Positions 24,400 through 33,436 of a DNA stretch of 64,000 nt are shown here, in pieces. Origin of the DNA: Achromobacter aegrifaciens (lineage in GTDB: Bacteria > Pseudomonadota > Gammaproteobacteria > Burkholderiales > Burkholderiaceae_B); assembly GCF_902859735.1 (NCBI RefSeq), contig NZ_CADIJY010000001.1, positions 1,178,001-1,242,000 of the forward strand, read 5' to 3'. The number at the start of each line of letters is the position of its first letter. Position 1 is the first letter of the stretch. The notes below the pieces were generated by a model. The model saw only the letters and a list, made by a program, of their open reading frames with translations. It had not been told where the DNA came from and ran no database searches. The translations under genes were made by a program, and so were the position numbers.

Positions 24400-26514
24400 T
24401 TGACGCAGCGGCGATGGTGGCGTACGGGGGTGGGGCATTGGGCCGTGCATGGCCTGCTGGCGTCGTTTCCGGCCGGAACTGCCTGGGCCCAGGAGGCTGA
24501 GCCGCTCTTGCCTGCGGTAGTGGTGACCGGCACGCGCCTGGGCACCGCGGTGCTGGACACGCCCGCTTCGGTCAATGTGGTGGAGGGCGCGGCCATGCGC
24601 CTGCAGCAGCCGGGCGTCAACCTGTCGGAGGGCCTGGCCGGCGTGCCCGGCCTGCAGATCCAGAACCGCCAGAACTACGCGCAGGATTTGCAGATCTCCA
24701 GCCGCGGCTTTGGCGCGCGTTCCACCTTCGGCGTGCGCGGCGTGCGGCTGTACGTGGACGGCATTCCGGCCACCATGCCGGACGGCCAGGGACAGACCTC
24801 GAACATCGACATAGGCTCCATCGGCAGCGTCGAAGTGCTGCGGGGGCCGTTTTCAGCGCTGTACGGCAATTCCTCGGGCGGCGTGATCCAGGTGTCGACC
24901 GAGGATGGCGTGGCGCCGCCGTCGCTCACGGCCAGCGGCTGGGGCGCCAGCTATGGCACCTGGCGCTACGGCGCCCGCGCCAATGGCGCCAGCGGCGGAC
25001 TGGACTACGTGCTGGACCTGACCCGCTTCACCACCGACGGCTACCGCGACCACAGCGCCGCCCGCAAGAACCTGGGCAACGCCAAGCTTGGCCTGCAGCT
25101 GGACGACGCCAGCCGGCTGACCCTCGTGGCCAACAGCGTGGACCTCAAGGCGCAGGATCCGCTGGGCCTGACCTATCAACAGTTCCAGGACGACCCGCGC
25201 GCGGCGCCGTTGGCCGAGCAGTACGACACCCGCAAGACGGTCAGGCAGACCCAGGGCGGCGCGATCTACGAGCGCCAGGTCGATAGCCGCAATAGCTTGC
25301 GGGTGATGGTCTATTACGGCCAGCGCGATACCACGCAGTACCAGGCGATTCCCCCTGCCGCGCAGATGGCGCCCACCCAGGCCGGCGGGGTCATCGACCT
25401 GAAGCGCCAGTACGGCGGCGCGGACCTGCGCTGGACCTCCGAGCTGGCGATGGCAGGCCGGCCGCTGACCCTGATCGGCGGCTTTGCCTACGATTCCATG
25501 CGCGAAGACCGCAAGGGCTACCAGAACTACACCGGCACGGGCGCCAGCCGCCAACTGGGCGTGCAGGGGGCGCTGCGGCGCGACGAAACCAATACCGTCT
25601 ACAACGCCGATCCTTATCTGCAGGCTTCCTGGCAGGTGTCGCAACGCTGGACGCTGGATGCGGGCCTGCGCTATAGCACCGTCAGCTTCGATTCCAGCGA
25701 CCACTACATCGCGCCGGGCAATGCCGACGACAGCGGCGACGCGCGCTATCGCAAGGCATTGCCGGTGGCGGCCATCCGCTATGCGCCGAACGCCGGCCTG
25801 AGCTTCTACGCTTCATATGGCCGGGGCTTCGAGACGCCGACGCTCAACGAGATCTCGTATCGGCCCGGCGGCCAGCCCGGCCTGAATTTCGGGCTGGCGC
25901 CCGCGCTCAGCACCAACCTGGAAGCGGGCGTAAAGGCCAACCTGGCTGGCGGCCTGCTGACGGCCGCGGTGTTCCATACCGGCACCGACGATGAAATCGT
26001 GTCCGCGGGCAGCTCGGGCGGAAGAACCACGTACCAGAACGCCGGCCGCACGCGGCGCGACGGCGTGGAACTGGGCTGGTCCGGCGAATTCGCCCGTCAC
26101 GGCCGTGCGCAGTTCGCCTATACATGGCTGAATGCGCGTTACGCCGATGACGGACCCGGCGACATCCGCGCCGGCAACAAGATCCCCGGCATCGCAGCCC
26201 AGGCCGCCTTCGCCTCGCTGGCCTGGACGCCGCCCGAGGGCTGGCAGGCCACGGTGGAAGGGCGTTTCCTCAGCAAGATCTACGTGAACGACGCCAACGA
26301 CGGCGATGCGCCCGCCTACTTCGTGGCCGCATTGAGCGCGGGCTATGTGTTCAAGGCGGGGGCCTGGGAACTGAACGCCTATGGGCGCGTGGACAACCTG
26401 TTTGACCGCCGCTACGCCGGCTCCGTGATCGTCAACGAGACCAATGGGCGCTACTACGAACCGGCGGCAGGGCGCAGCCTGGGAGCGGGCCTGGGCGCCA
26501 CGTACCGGTTCTGA
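24400..26514 (+). CDS. pqqU: TonB-dependent receptor, PqqU (YncD)-like
   Basis: Outer-membrane TonB-dependent receptor of 704 residues. Signal peptide (to about residue 30, TAWAQ), TonB-box-like PAVVVTG, plug domain (QNRQNYAQDLQISSRGFGAR, YVDGIPATMPDGQGQTSNID) and a 22-strand barrel ending in GLGATYRF. The sequence recalls E. coli YncD/PqqU throughout, including GRGFETPT, SSGGRTTY and the VNETNGRYYEP ending. PqqU imports pyrroloquinoline quinone. The start is TTG 24400, five bases after AGGAGG. No PQQ-dependent dehydrogenase is in view. The assignment is from memory of the family, not an alignment. Confidence 0.78.
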   Translation: MTQRRWWRTGVGHWAVHGLLASFPAGTAWAQEAEPLLPAVVVTGTRLGTAVLDTPASVNVVEGAAMRLQQPGVNLSEGLAGVPGLQIQNRQNYAQDLQISSRGFGARSTFGVRGVRLYVDGIPATMPDGQGQTSNIDIGSIGSVEVLRGPFSALYGNSSGGVIQVSTEDGVAPPSLTASGWGASYGTWRYGARANGASGGLDYVLDLTRFTTDGYRDHSAARKNLGNAKLGLQLDDASRLTLVANSVDLKAQDPLGLTYQQFQDDPRAAPLAEQYDTRKTVRQTQGGAIYERQVDSRNSLRVMVYYGQRDTTQYQAIPPAAQMAPTQAGGVIDLKRQYGGADLRWTSELAMAGRPLTLIGGFAYDSMREDRKGYQNYTGTGASRQLGVQGALRRDETNTVYNADPYLQASWQVSQRWTLDAGLRYSTVSFDSSDHYIAPGNADDSGDARYRKALPVAAIRYAPNAGLSFYASYGRGFETPTLNEISYRPGGQPGLNFGLAPALSTNLEAGVKANLAGGLLTAAVFHTGTDDEIVSAGSSGGRTTYQNAGRTRRDGVELGWSGEFARHGRAQFAYTWLNARYADDGPGDIRAGNKIPGIAAQAAFASLAWTPPEGWQATVEGRFLSKIYVNDANDGDAPAYFVAALSAGYVFKAGAWELNAYGRVDNLFDRRYAGSVIVNETNGRYYEPAAGRSLGAGLGATYRF

Positions 26515-26523
26515 AGCCGGGCT

Positions 26524-27156
26524 TCAGTCGGGCATTTCCGGATAGCAGAAGCCATGGTCCTCGCAGGCCGGACAGCCCGGTGCGGCGGTCGGCGGCAGGC
26601 CCGCCTGTTCACAGGCGGAATAGGCCAGGAACTGCTTCCAGCGCAGGTTGCGCACATTGCGCACCACCAGTCCCGGATAGTGGCGCGCCAGCAGGAAAGT
26701 CACGTCCTCGCGGCCGGACAAACCCAGGTCCCGCCACAGATGGTCGGGCCGCAGACAGGCCTGGGTCAGCACGCTGCTGACCCAGGGCGTGGTCCCCGCG
26801 CCGGGAGCGGCCCAGGTGTCCAGCAGCGCGCGCAGCAGGCGCGTGAATTCGGTTTGAGCCGCATCCATGGCGCGGGCCGGGTAGATGGCGGCTTGCTCGC
26901 GCAAGGCGGCGAGCGCGGGGTCATGGCCCGTCAGCGCGCCGGGAAAGAGGCGCGCGATCAGGCCTTCCAGTTCCCGGGATGACAGGCCGCAGCGTCCCAG
27001 GTCCCCGCAGGCCAGGCTCTTGCCGATGACCGTGGCGAAGAATCCCGCGTCGGGATGACCGGGCGGCGCATGGCGCAGCAGCGCGCCGGCGAACCGCAAG
27101 GTGGGACCGGCGCTGTCGGCCGGGGGGGCTGCGGAGGCGATGGAAACGACGTGCAT
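26524..27156 (-). CDS. NifQ-family protein (orphan)
   Basis: Cytoplasmic protein of 210 residues resembling NifQ, the molybdenum-sulfur cluster donor for nitrogenase cofactor assembly. The C-terminal Cys cluster is C182-x12-C195-x2-C198-x5-C204 (GCPACEDHGFC) after an RWKQFLAYSACEQAG helix. Classical NifQ has C-x4-C-x2-C-x5-C, so the first spacing is longer. No nif gene is in view and this lineage is not known for nitrogen fixation, so a role in molybdenum handling for another enzyme is more likely. The start at 27156 is preferred to the upstream extension, which overlaps the AT-rich control region. Confidence 0.75.
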   Translation of the reverse strand: MHVVSIASAAPPADSAGPTLRFAGALLRHAPPGHPDAGFFATVIGKSLACGDLGRCGLSSRELEGLIARLFPGALTGHDPALAALREQAAIYPARAMDAAQTEFTRLLRALLDTWAAPGAGTTPWVSSVLTQACLRPDHLWRDLGLSGREDVTFLLARHYPGLVVRNVRNLRWKQFLAYSACEQAGLPPTAAPGCPACEDHGFCYPEMPD

Positions 27157-27169
27157 GGTTGGGCCAGGA

Positions 27170-27225
27170 GCAGTAATTAAACTGTTAATTAAATCGTTAT
27201 GGTGTTGAATATATAACGAAATGCC
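27170..27225 (-). promoter_or_regulatory. AT-rich palindromic region upstream of the NifQ-like gene
   Basis: An island of AT-rich DNA in a GC-rich window. It holds a TAATTAA copy followed by the palindrome TTAATTAA, and an inverted repeat CGTTAT-N12-ATAACG. It lies 20-70 bases before the NifQ-like start and is likely its promoter and operator. Confidence 0.45.
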
Positions 27226-27273
27226 TCCGCAATCCTTGCCTGGCCGCAAGGCTGGCCCCACAGGCCGGCGCAC

Positions 27274-27301
27274 AAAAAAACAGGCGCCCGCAGGCGCCTG
27301 T
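27274..27301 (-). terminator. Intrinsic terminator of the cyoABCD operon
   Basis: On the minus strand, ACAGGCGCC and GGCGCCTGT form a 9-bp stem followed by seven consecutive Ts, 25 bases after the cyoD stop. The hairpin closes the oxidase operon and separates it from the NifQ-like gene. Confidence 0.93.
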
Positions 27302-27325
27302 CTTTGCTTCAACGGCAAGCCGTCA

Positions 27326-27676
27326 TTACATGGCGTGGCCCATGTTGACGTTCATGTTGTACAGCACCCATGCCGAACCGCCGACGATGATGGCGATGAT
27401 CATTACGGTGAAGACAAACGTGGCCAGGTTGTCGCGGGCCGACTTCGATGCGCCCATGTGCAGGAAGTACACCAGTTGCACCAGCAACTGGAGCACGCAC
27501 AGCGCAACCACGCCGGCGATGGTGATGGCGTGGGACAGTCCGCCGTTCATCACCAGGCCGAAGGAGCCGAAGGTGAGAAGCAGCGAAAGCACGAAACCGA
27601 TGATGTAGGACTTCAGGCTGCCGTGGTCGGCGGCGTGATCGTCGTGGCCGTGTGCGGCCGCAGCGGAGTGCGACAT
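27326..27676 (-). CDS. cyoD: Cytochrome o ubiquinol oxidase subunit IV
   Basis: Small inner-membrane subunit of 116 residues with three transmembrane helices (IIGFVLSLLLTFGSFGLVMN, HAITIAGVVALCVLQLLVQL and VFTVMIIAIIVGGSAWVLYN) and a His-rich N-terminus (HGHDDHAADHG). In E. coli CyoD assists assembly of the oxidase. Its ATG at 27676 overlaps the cyoC stop by one base (TGATG), indicating coupling. It is the last gene of cyoABCD. No cyoE (haem O synthase) follows here. Confidence 0.94.
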   Translation of the reverse strand: MSHSAAAAHGHDDHAADHGSLKSYIIGFVLSLLLTFGSFGLVMNGGLSHAITIAGVVALCVLQLLVQLVYFLHMGASKSARDNLATFVFTVMIIAIIVGGSAWVLYNMNVNMGHAM

Positions 27677-28290
27677 CAGATGGCTCCCATGAGATAGACG
27701 AAGGTGAAGACGCAGATCCAGACGATGTCCAGGAAGTGCCAGAACAGGCTCAGGCACGCCAGACGACGCTTGTTGATCGAGTCCAGGCCATGGCGGCGGA
27801 TCATGTCCAGCAGGACGATGATCCAGATCAGGCCGAAGGTGACGTGCAGGCCGTGCGTGCCGATCAGCGTGAAGAATGCCGACAGGTACGCGCTACGGCC
27901 CGGGCCGGCGCCGATCGAGATCAGGTGATGGAATTCATAGACTTCCATCGCGATGAAGCCCGCGCCGAACAGGAACGTCACCATCAACCAGCCCATTGCG
28001 CGGCTCTTGTTGTTGGCGTGCACGTTCAGGTTGGCCATGCCGAAAGTGAAGCTGGAGAACAGCAGCAACAGCGTTTCGACCAGCACGAACTTCAGATCGA
28101 ACAGTTCCTTGCCCGTCGGGCCGCCCGCGGTGGCGTTGAACAACACCGCGAACGTGGCGAACAGCACCGAGAAGATCAGCAAGTCGCTCATCAGATAGAC
28201 CCAGAAACCGAATACGGTCTTGGATCCATCGTCATGATGCGCGTGATCGTCGTGACCCGCGTGGGGGTGAGTGGCTACGGCTTGAATCAT
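27676..28290 (-). CDS. cyoC: Cytochrome o ubiquinol oxidase subunit III
   Basis: Membrane subunit of 204 residues of the haem-copper oxidase, with five hydrophobic segments. The family pattern includes [20 protein letters not shown], the EVYEFHH segment, and [15 protein letters not shown] followed by [12 protein letters not shown]. The His-rich N-terminus ([16 protein letters not shown]) is longer than in E. coli and resembles the one on CyoD. The gene lies 3 bases after cyoB and overlaps cyoD by one base. Confidence 0.95.
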   Translation of the reverse strand: MIQAVATHPHAGHDDHAHHDDGSKTVFGFWVYLMSDLLIFSVLFATFAVLFNATAGGPTGKELFDLKFVLVETLLLLFSSFTFGMANLNVHANNKSRAMGWLMVTFLFGAGFIAMEVYEFHHLISIGAGPGRSAYLSAFFTLIGTHGLHVTFGLIWIIVLLDMIRRHGLDSINKRRLACLSLFWHFLDIVWICVFTFVYLMGAI

Positions 28291-28293
28291 GGC

Positions 28294-30270
28294 TCAGGCG
28301 GCCTTCTGCATTTTGTCAAAGTGAGCGTTTTCGATGCGTTCGACTTCCGCGGCCGGGACCCAGTAGTCGACGTCGCGGTCATAGGCGCGGACGATGAACG
28401 AACCGATCATGCCGACGAAACCGACGATGGACAGCCACCAGATGTGCCAGATCAGCGCGAAGCACATGACCAGGCCAAAGGCACCGATGAATACGCCGGC
28501 GGCGGTGTTCTTCGGCATGTGGATGTCTTCGTACTTGGCCGGGCGCTTGTAGGCCTTGCCGTTCTGCTTGTCTTCCCAGAACTGGTCCAGCGAGTCAACG
28601 TGCGGCACGTGGGCGAAGTTGTAGAAAGGAGCGGGCGAAGAGATGGCCCATTCCAGCGTGCGGCCATCCCAGGGGTCGCCCGTGATGTCCTGGTTCTGCT
28701 TGCGCTGGCGGATCGAGACGAACACTTGCTGCAGCAGGAACCAGATGCCCAGCATGATCAGCGCGGCGCCAGCCAGGGCGACCAGCAGGTACGGCTGCCA
28801 TTCGGGGTTGTCGTAGTGGTTCAGGCGACGCGTCATGCCCTTGAAGCCCAGGATGTACAGGGGCATGAAGGCCAGGAAGAAGCCGACGAACCAGCAGTAG
28901 AACGAGTAGCGGCCCAGGCGCTCATTCAGCTTGAAGCCGAAGGCCTTGGGGAACCAGTAGGTCATGCCGGCAATGCAGCCGAACACCACGCCACCGATGA
29001 TGGTGTTGTGGAAGTGGGCGATCAGGAACAGGCTGTTGTGCAGCACGAAGGACACGCCGGGGATGGCCAGCATCACGCCGGTCATGCCGCCGATGACGAA
29101 CACGATCATGAAGCCCAGCGTCCACAGCACCGGCGTGGTGATGCGCAGGCGGCCGCGGTAGATGGTGAACAGCCAGTTGAAGATCTTCGCGCCCGTCGGG
29201 ATCGAGATGATCATTGTCGCTATGCCGAAGAAGGCATTGACGTTGGCTCCCGCGCCCATGGTGAAGAAGTGGTGCAGCCAGACCAGGAACGACAGCACGC
29301 CGATGGCGGCCGTGGCGTAGACCATGGACTTGTAGCCGAACAGGGTCTTGCGGGCGAAGGTGGCGACGATTTCCGAATACACGCCAAACGCCGGCAGCAC
29401 CAGGATGTAGACCTCGGGGTGGCCCCAGATCCAGATCAGGTTCACGTACATCATGACGTTGCCGCCCATGTCGTTCGTGAAGAAGTGCGTGCCCAGGTAG
29501 CGGTCCATCGTCAGCAGCGCGAGCGTTGCAGCCAGCACGGGGAAGGCGGCGACGATCAGGACGTTGGTGACCAGCGAGGTCCAGGTGAAGATCGGCATCT
29601 TCATCAGGCTCATGCCCGGCGCGCGCATGCGCAGGATGGTCACGATGAAGTTGATGCCGCTAAGCGTGGTGCCCAGCCCGGATATCTGCAGTGCCCAGAT
29701 GTAGTAGTCCACCCCCACGCTCGGGCTGTAGTCCAGTCCGGAGAGCGGCGGATAGGCGAGCCAGCCGGTCGCGGCGAATTCACCCACGAACAGCGAGATC
29801 ATCATCAGCGCGACGCCGGCGCCGAACAGCCAGAAGCTCAGCGAGTTCAGGAACGGGTACGCCACGTCGCGGGCGCCGATCTGCAGCGGCACCACGAGGT
29901 TCATCAGCCCGGTGATGAAGGGCATCGCCATGAAGAAAATCATGATGACGCCGTGGGCGGTGAAGATCTGGTCGTAGTGATGCGGCGGCAGGAAGCCGGC
30001 CGAGTCGGCGGATGCGACCGCCAGCTGGGTACGCATCATGATGGCGTCGGCGAAGCCGCGCAGCAGCATGATCAGGGCGACGATGATGTACATCACGCCA
30101 ATGCGCTTGTGGTCGACGGTGGTCAGCCATTCCGTCCAGAGGTACTTCCACTTCTGGAAGTAGGTGATGGCGCCGAAGACCGCTAGGCCTCCCAGGCACA
30201 CGGCGGCCAGCGTAACCATGACGATGGGTTCATGGTACGGAATGGCCTCGAGGGTGAGTTTCCCGAGCAT
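28294..30270 (-). CDS. cyoB: Cytochrome o ubiquinol oxidase subunit I
   Basis: Catalytic haem-copper subunit of the bo3-type quinol oxidase, 658 residues, pumping protons while reducing oxygen to water. Landmarks are the low-spin haem His in [14 protein letters not shown], the CuB and Tyr region [20 protein letters not shown], the HHFFTMGA His pair, and the high-spin haem His in AHFHNTIIG. About 15 membrane helices, as in E. coli CyoB. The N-terminal [16 protein letters not shown] is characteristic of this class. It sits between cyoA and cyoC with gaps of 2-3 bases. Confidence 0.97.
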   Translation of the reverse strand: MLGKLTLEAIPYHEPIVMVTLAAVCLGGLAVFGAITYFQKWKYLWTEWLTTVDHKRIGVMYIIVALIMLLRGFADAIMMRTQLAVASADSAGFLPPHHYDQIFTAHGVIMIFFMAMPFITGLMNLVVPLQIGARDVAYPFLNSLSFWLFGAGVALMMISLFVGEFAATGWLAYPPLSGLDYSPSVGVDYYIWALQISGLGTTLSGINFIVTILRMRAPGMSLMKMPIFTWTSLVTNVLIVAAFPVLAATLALLTMDRYLGTHFFTNDMGGNVMMYVNLIWIWGHPEVYILVLPAFGVYSEIVATFARKTLFGYKSMVYATAAIGVLSFLVWLHHFFTMGAGANVNAFFGIATMIISIPTGAKIFNWLFTIYRGRLRITTPVLWTLGFMIVFVIGGMTGVMLAIPGVSFVLHNSLFLIAHFHNTIIGGVVFGCIAGMTYWFPKAFGFKLNERLGRYSFYCWFVGFFLAFMPLYILGFKGMTRRLNHYDNPEWQPYLLVALAGAALIMLGIWFLLQQVFVSIRQRKQNQDITGDPWDGRTLEWAISSPAPFYNFAHVPHVDSLDQFWEDKQNGKAYKRPAKYEDIHMPKNTAAGVFIGAFGLVMCFALIWHIWWLSIVGFVGMIGSFIVRAYDRDVDYWVPAAEVERIENAHFDKMQKAA

Positions 30271-30272
30271 TG

Positions 30273-31181
30273 TTAGTTAATTCCTGCGATCAGATTGTTC
30301 GACGTGGGGGTGCACGTGGCGGAGTCCACGCCGGCCATCTTGGTCATGGTGCTGCCAAGAATGAAATCAAACATGGCGGGGGGCGCCGAGGAGTACTTGA
30401 CGACCGGGTTGTGCTCGCTGCGCTTGGTCAGCTCTGCATAGACCTCGGGGGTCAGCGCGGTCGGGGCAGCCTTGGCTTCCTTGACCCAGTTGTCGAACCC
30501 GTCCTGGGACATCGCGATGGCCTTGAAGCGCATGCCGGAGAAGCCGGCGCCGCTGTAGTTGGCCGAGATGCCGGCGTAGGTGCCGGCTTCGCGCGCGTTC
30601 AGGTGCAGCTTGGTCTCCATGCCGGCCATCGAGTAGATCTGGCTGCCCAGCTGGGGGATGAAGAACGAGTTCATGACCGTGGCCGAGGTGATCCGGAAAT
30701 TGACCGGAACATCGACCGGGAAGGCGATCTCGTTGACCGTGGCGATGTCGTACTCGGGGTAGATGAACAGCCACTTCCAATCCAGCGAAACCACCTCGAT
30801 GGTCACCGGCTTGTGTTCGGACACGAGCGGCTTGTAGGGATCCAGCGCGTGCGTCGAGCGCCAGGTGATCACGGCCAGGATGGCCACGATGATACAAGGG
30901 ACGGTCCAGACCACGATTTCGATCGCCGTGGAGTGGGCCCACTTGGGCTGGTAGTCAGCTTTGGTGTTGGATGCGCGGTATTTCCAGGCAAAAACCAGGA
31001 TCATGACGATGACCGGAATCACGACGATGAGCATGAGCCCGGTCGTCGTGAACAGCAAAGTCCTTTCCTGGATGCCAATATCTCCCTTGGGGGAGAGGAT
31101 TTCCATGTTGCAGCCGCCAAGCAGCATGACCGCGCCGACGCTGAGAATGCGCGTAAGGGTCGCAAGGAGGGGGTGTTTCAC
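30273..31181 (-). CDS. cyoA: Cytochrome o ubiquinol oxidase subunit II (lipoprotein)
   Basis: Subunit II of 302 residues. A lipobox (LLGGC, Cys24) follows a signal peptide, then two membrane helices, then a periplasmic cupredoxin domain ([20 protein letters not shown]). The CuA ligands are missing (YSGAGFSGM where cytochrome oxidases have two Cys), as expected for a quinol oxidase. The start is GTG 31181, chosen because the signal peptide [20 protein letters not shown] begins there; a longer frame to 31298 runs into the regulatory DNA. First gene of cyoABCD. Confidence 0.94.
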   Translation of the reverse strand: MKHPLLATLTRILSVGAVMLLGGCNMEILSPKGDIGIQERTLLFTTTGLMLIVVIPVIVMILVFAWKYRASNTKADYQPKWAHSTAIEIVVWTVPCIIVAILAVITWRSTHALDPYKPLVSEHKPVTIEVVSLDWKWLFIYPEYDIATVNEIAFPVDVPVNFRITSATVMNSFFIPQLGSQIYSMAGMETKLHLNAREAGTYAGISANYSGAGFSGMRFKAIAMSQDGFDNWVKEAKAAPTALTPEVYAELTKRSEHNPVVKYSSAPPAMFDFILGSTMTKMAGVDSATCTPTSNNLIAGIN

Positions 31182-31263
31182 GTACAGCCTTGGATGGAAG
31201 GTGGAAAATGCTGCATAGCAGCAGACTGGAATGCTGCTAGGCAGCAACGTCCATCCTATCGGC

Positions 31264-31277
31264 TTGATATGGGTCAA
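31264..31277. promoter_or_regulatory. FNR/ANR-type box upstream of cyoA
   Basis: TTGATATGGGTCAA, or TTGAC-N4-ATCAA on the other strand, against the consensus TTGAT-N4-ATCAA. It lies about 83-96 bases before the cyoA start. In other Proteobacteria FNR or ANR represses cyo at low oxygen, which would fit. The regulator gene is not in this window. Confidence 0.6.
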
Positions 31278-31279
31278 GC

Positions 31280-31298
31280 ATGCGACGAATGGTCGCAT
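31280..31298. promoter_or_regulatory. RegA-type palindrome 1 upstream of cyoA
   Basis: ATGCGAC-GAATG-GTCGCAT, a perfect 7-bp inverted repeat with a 5-base spacer, three bases from the FNR box. It agrees with the loose RegA/PrrA/ActR consensus of GCGNC and GNCGC half-sites. It sits closest to the cyoA promoter region. Confidence 0.6.
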
Positions 31299-31375
31299 TG
31301 CCTGGGAGGATTCCGCCCCAAGGGGAGCAGATACAGGGTTTTCCTAGGGGGGCAGGGGCTTGCTGCAAGGTTCCA

Positions 31376-31398
31376 GGGTGCGACGATATGTCGCACCC
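31376..31398. promoter_or_regulatory. RegA-type palindrome 2
   Basis: GGGTGCGAC-GATAT-GTCGCACCC, a perfect 9-bp inverted repeat with a 5-base spacer, the longest of the three copies. Its centre is 98 bases from that of palindrome 1 and 34 bases from that of palindrome 3. Confidence 0.6.
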
Positions 31399-31411
31399 GC
31401 ACATGCAGGGT

Positions 31412-31430
31412 ATGCGACGATTTGTCGCAT
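31412..31430. promoter_or_regulatory. RegA-type palindrome 3, just after the regA stop
   Basis: ATGCGAC-GATTT-GTCGCAT, a perfect 7-bp inverted repeat with a 5-base spacer, ending nine bases from the regA stop codon. No T-run follows on the minus strand, so it is not an intrinsic terminator. Confidence 0.55.
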
Positions 31431-31439
31431 CTGCACAAA

Positions 31440-31991
31440 TCAGTCGATGAGGACTTCGCGTTCCGGCCCCGGTTTTTTGGCCAGTTTACGCTGCAGGGAG
31501 CGCCGGTGCATGCCCAACAGGCGCGCCGCCGCCGAAACGTTGCCGCCGGTTTCGTGCAGGGCCTGGTGGATGTGCTCCCATTCCAGGCGGTGCAACGGCG
31601 TCATGGTGGTTTCGATCGTAACGTTTTCCGGCTTCACCAGGCCGAGGGTGCGCAGGATCATTGGCGCGGTGGCGGGCTTGGGCAGGTAGTCGTCCGCGCC
31701 GCGCTTGATGGCCTCGACCGCGGTGGCCACGCTGGCGTAGCCGGTGACCAGCAGGATCCGCATGTCGGCGCGCAGGGCGCGCAGCGGGCGGATCAGGGTC
31801 AGGCCGGAGTCTTCGCCCAGGCGCAGGTCCACCAGGGCGAAGGCGGGGCGGATTTCCTCGGCCACGCGCAGCGCCTCGGCGATGCCGGTGGCGGTTCGGG
31901 TTTCCAGGCCGCGACGCGACAGGCTGCGCTGCAAGGTGCGCACATACAACTCGTCGTCGTCGATCAGCAGGCCAAGATCGGTTGGGTTCAT
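31440..31991 (-). CDS. regA: RegA/PrrA/RoxR-type redox response regulator
   Basis: Response regulator of 183 residues. The receiver domain has acidic residues Asp11-Asp13, phospho-acceptor Asp55 (ALVDLRL), the TGYAS Thr segment and Lys105 (LPKPA). A linker and a Fis-type HTH follow (GNVSAAARLLGMHRRSLQRK). This short receiver-Fis layout is that of RegA/PrrA/ActR/RoxR, which control respiratory and redox genes. The start at 31991 lies 5 bases after the sensor gene's stop, so they form a two-gene unit. Three matching palindromes lie between this gene and cyoA. Confidence 0.9.
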   Translation of the reverse strand: MNPTDLGLLIDDDELYVRTLQRSLSRRGLETRTATGIAEALRVAEEIRPAFALVDLRLGEDSGLTLIRPLRALRADMRILLVTGYASVATAVEAIKRGADDYLPKPATAPMILRTLGLVKPENVTIETTMTPLHRLEWEHIHQALHETGGNVSAAARLLGMHRRSLQRKLAKKPGPEREVLID

Positions 31992-31996
31992 TGCAC

Positions 31997-33199
31997 TCAA
32001 GTCCCGGTACTCCCCAGCGGGAGGTAAAAGCGGATACGCGTGCCGCCGTCTTCGGCGGCGGTCATGGTCATTTCGCCGCCCATCTGTTCCACCGTGGCGT
32101 GCGACAGCGCCAGGCCCACGCCCAGCCCTCCCGGCTTGCCGCTGTTGAACAGGCTGGTCGCCGGCAGCAGGGTCTGGTCGGGATCGAAACCCCGTCCGTA
32201 GTCCCTGACTTCGCCGCGCAGGGCGCCATAACCGTATTCCAGATGCAGGTCCACGCGCGGGACATCGGCGGCTTCGCCGGCGTCCGCCGCGTTGTTCAGC
32301 AGGGCCTGCAGCAGGTGGGCGATGGCCGGATCGACCCGCAGGCTGCCGGGCAGGGTGCCCGAGCGCTGCAGATCGATGGTCGGCCGGATCAGACGCCATT
32401 GCCCCACCACGCGGACCAGGTCCACCGCGGTTGGGACCGCCAGATTGCGGATACGTTCCCGGCACAGGGCCAACAGTTGGCTGAGCGTGGAAACGTCGGC
32501 GCGCAGGTCTTCGTCCTTGACTTCGGCGGCGATCTCGTCGGCCAGCAGGGTCATGGTCGCCAGCGGGGTGTTCAGTTCATGCGCCATCGCCGCCGCGTGG
32601 GTGGCCAGGGCGACGATGCCTTCGTTGCGGGTGAAGCGTTCGCGCAACCGTGCCAATTCGCGCTCGCGGTCGCGCAGGTCCGAGGCCAGGCGGGTCGAAA
32701 ACACCAGCACCACCACCACCGAAATCAGGAAGTTGGCGCCCATGCCCCACAGCAGCAGGGTATGGGTGTCGACGTCGCCGCGCAGGGGCTGGCCGAAGAT
32801 CGCGGCCGCCACGTAGCCCGAGATGCCTGCCACCGCCGCGGCCAGCGCCCAGTTGCGCGGCAGCGCCAGGGCCGCCAGCGCGGTCAGGATCAGGAACATC
32901 ATGCCGAAAGGATTGCTGATGCCGCCGCTCCAGCCCACCATCCAGGCCAGCACCGCCATGTCCACGAACAGGTGGCCGAAGGCGGTGGCGTGGGACAGGT
33001 CGCGGCGGTGGCGCAGGCGCAGGCTGGCGTAGACGTTGAAGCCGATCAGGGCGCCTACGCCGATCCACAGCGGCTCCAGCGGCAGGGCCAGGCCCAGGAC
33101 GCTGCTGGCCAGCAGGATGGTGGCGGCCTGGCCCGCGATGGCGAGCCAGCGCAGGCTGCAGAGGGTACGCAGGAATGAAAAGGCGGAACTACCGGGCAT
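31997..33199 (-). CDS. regB: RegB/PrrB/RoxS-type redox sensor histidine kinase
   Basis: Membrane histidine kinase of 400 residues with about six N-terminal helices. It carries the RegB-family quinone-site motif GGISNPF (92-98), the H-box AMAHELNTPLATM with His207, and a Cys at 246 (LLALCRERIRNL) where RegB has its redox-active Cys265. The ATPase domain follows with LLNNAADAGEA (N box), DYGRGFDP (G1) and GGLGVGLALS (G2). It senses the respiratory state and phosphorylates RegA. The start at 33199 gives the family N-terminus; a weak SD leaves some doubt. Transcribed with regA. Confidence 0.9.
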   Translation of the reverse strand: MPGSSAFSFLRTLCSLRWLAIAGQAATILLASSVLGLALPLEPLWIGVGALIGFNVYASLRLRHRRDLSHATAFGHLFVDMAVLAWMVGWSGGISNPFGMMFLILTALAALALPRNWALAAAVAGISGYVAAAIFGQPLRGDVDTHTLLLWGMGANFLISVVVVLVFSTRLASDLRDRERELARLRERFTRNEGIVALATHAAAMAHELNTPLATMTLLADEIAAEVKDEDLRADVSTLSQLLALCRERIRNLAVPTAVDLVRVVGQWRLIRPTIDLQRSGTLPGSLRVDPAIAHLLQALLNNAADAGEAADVPRVDLHLEYGYGALRGEVRDYGRGFDPDQTLLPATSLFNSGKPGGLGVGLALSHATVEQMGGEMTMTAAEDGGTRIRFYLPLGSTGT

Positions 33200-33436
33200 A
33201 TCCAGACACAGAGGTGCCGGCAGGCTGCCGGCGGGTACGCGCCCGGCTGCGCGGAACGCTGGCATCCGGGGCGCGGCGCTGGGAGGCCGGCTGCCCCGCC
33301 GCGCCTTCAGGCTGGCCGGCGGTGGATGTGCAGGCATTGTATGGCGAATCAGGCGCCGCCGCCGGTCGGCGGGGAATTGGTGTGTCCCTGATATTTGGGC
33401 GCGACGCCCGGATCCGCCGCGGTTGCAGCCTCTGTA

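Noticed and set aside
26524-27156. NifQ-like gene taken as evidence of nitrogen fixation
   Set aside because: No nif genes in view and the Cys spacing is altered; an orphan role is safer.
27652-30186. An 844-codon open frame on the + strand over cyoBC
   Set aside because: It is antisense to well-conserved oxidase genes and reads as His/Asp/Gln/Arg-rich low-complexity protein, the usual product of high-GC antisense frames.
31412-31430. Palindrome after regA read as the regA terminator
   Set aside because: No T-run follows on the minus strand and two further copies lie upstream of cyoA, so regulatory sites fit better.
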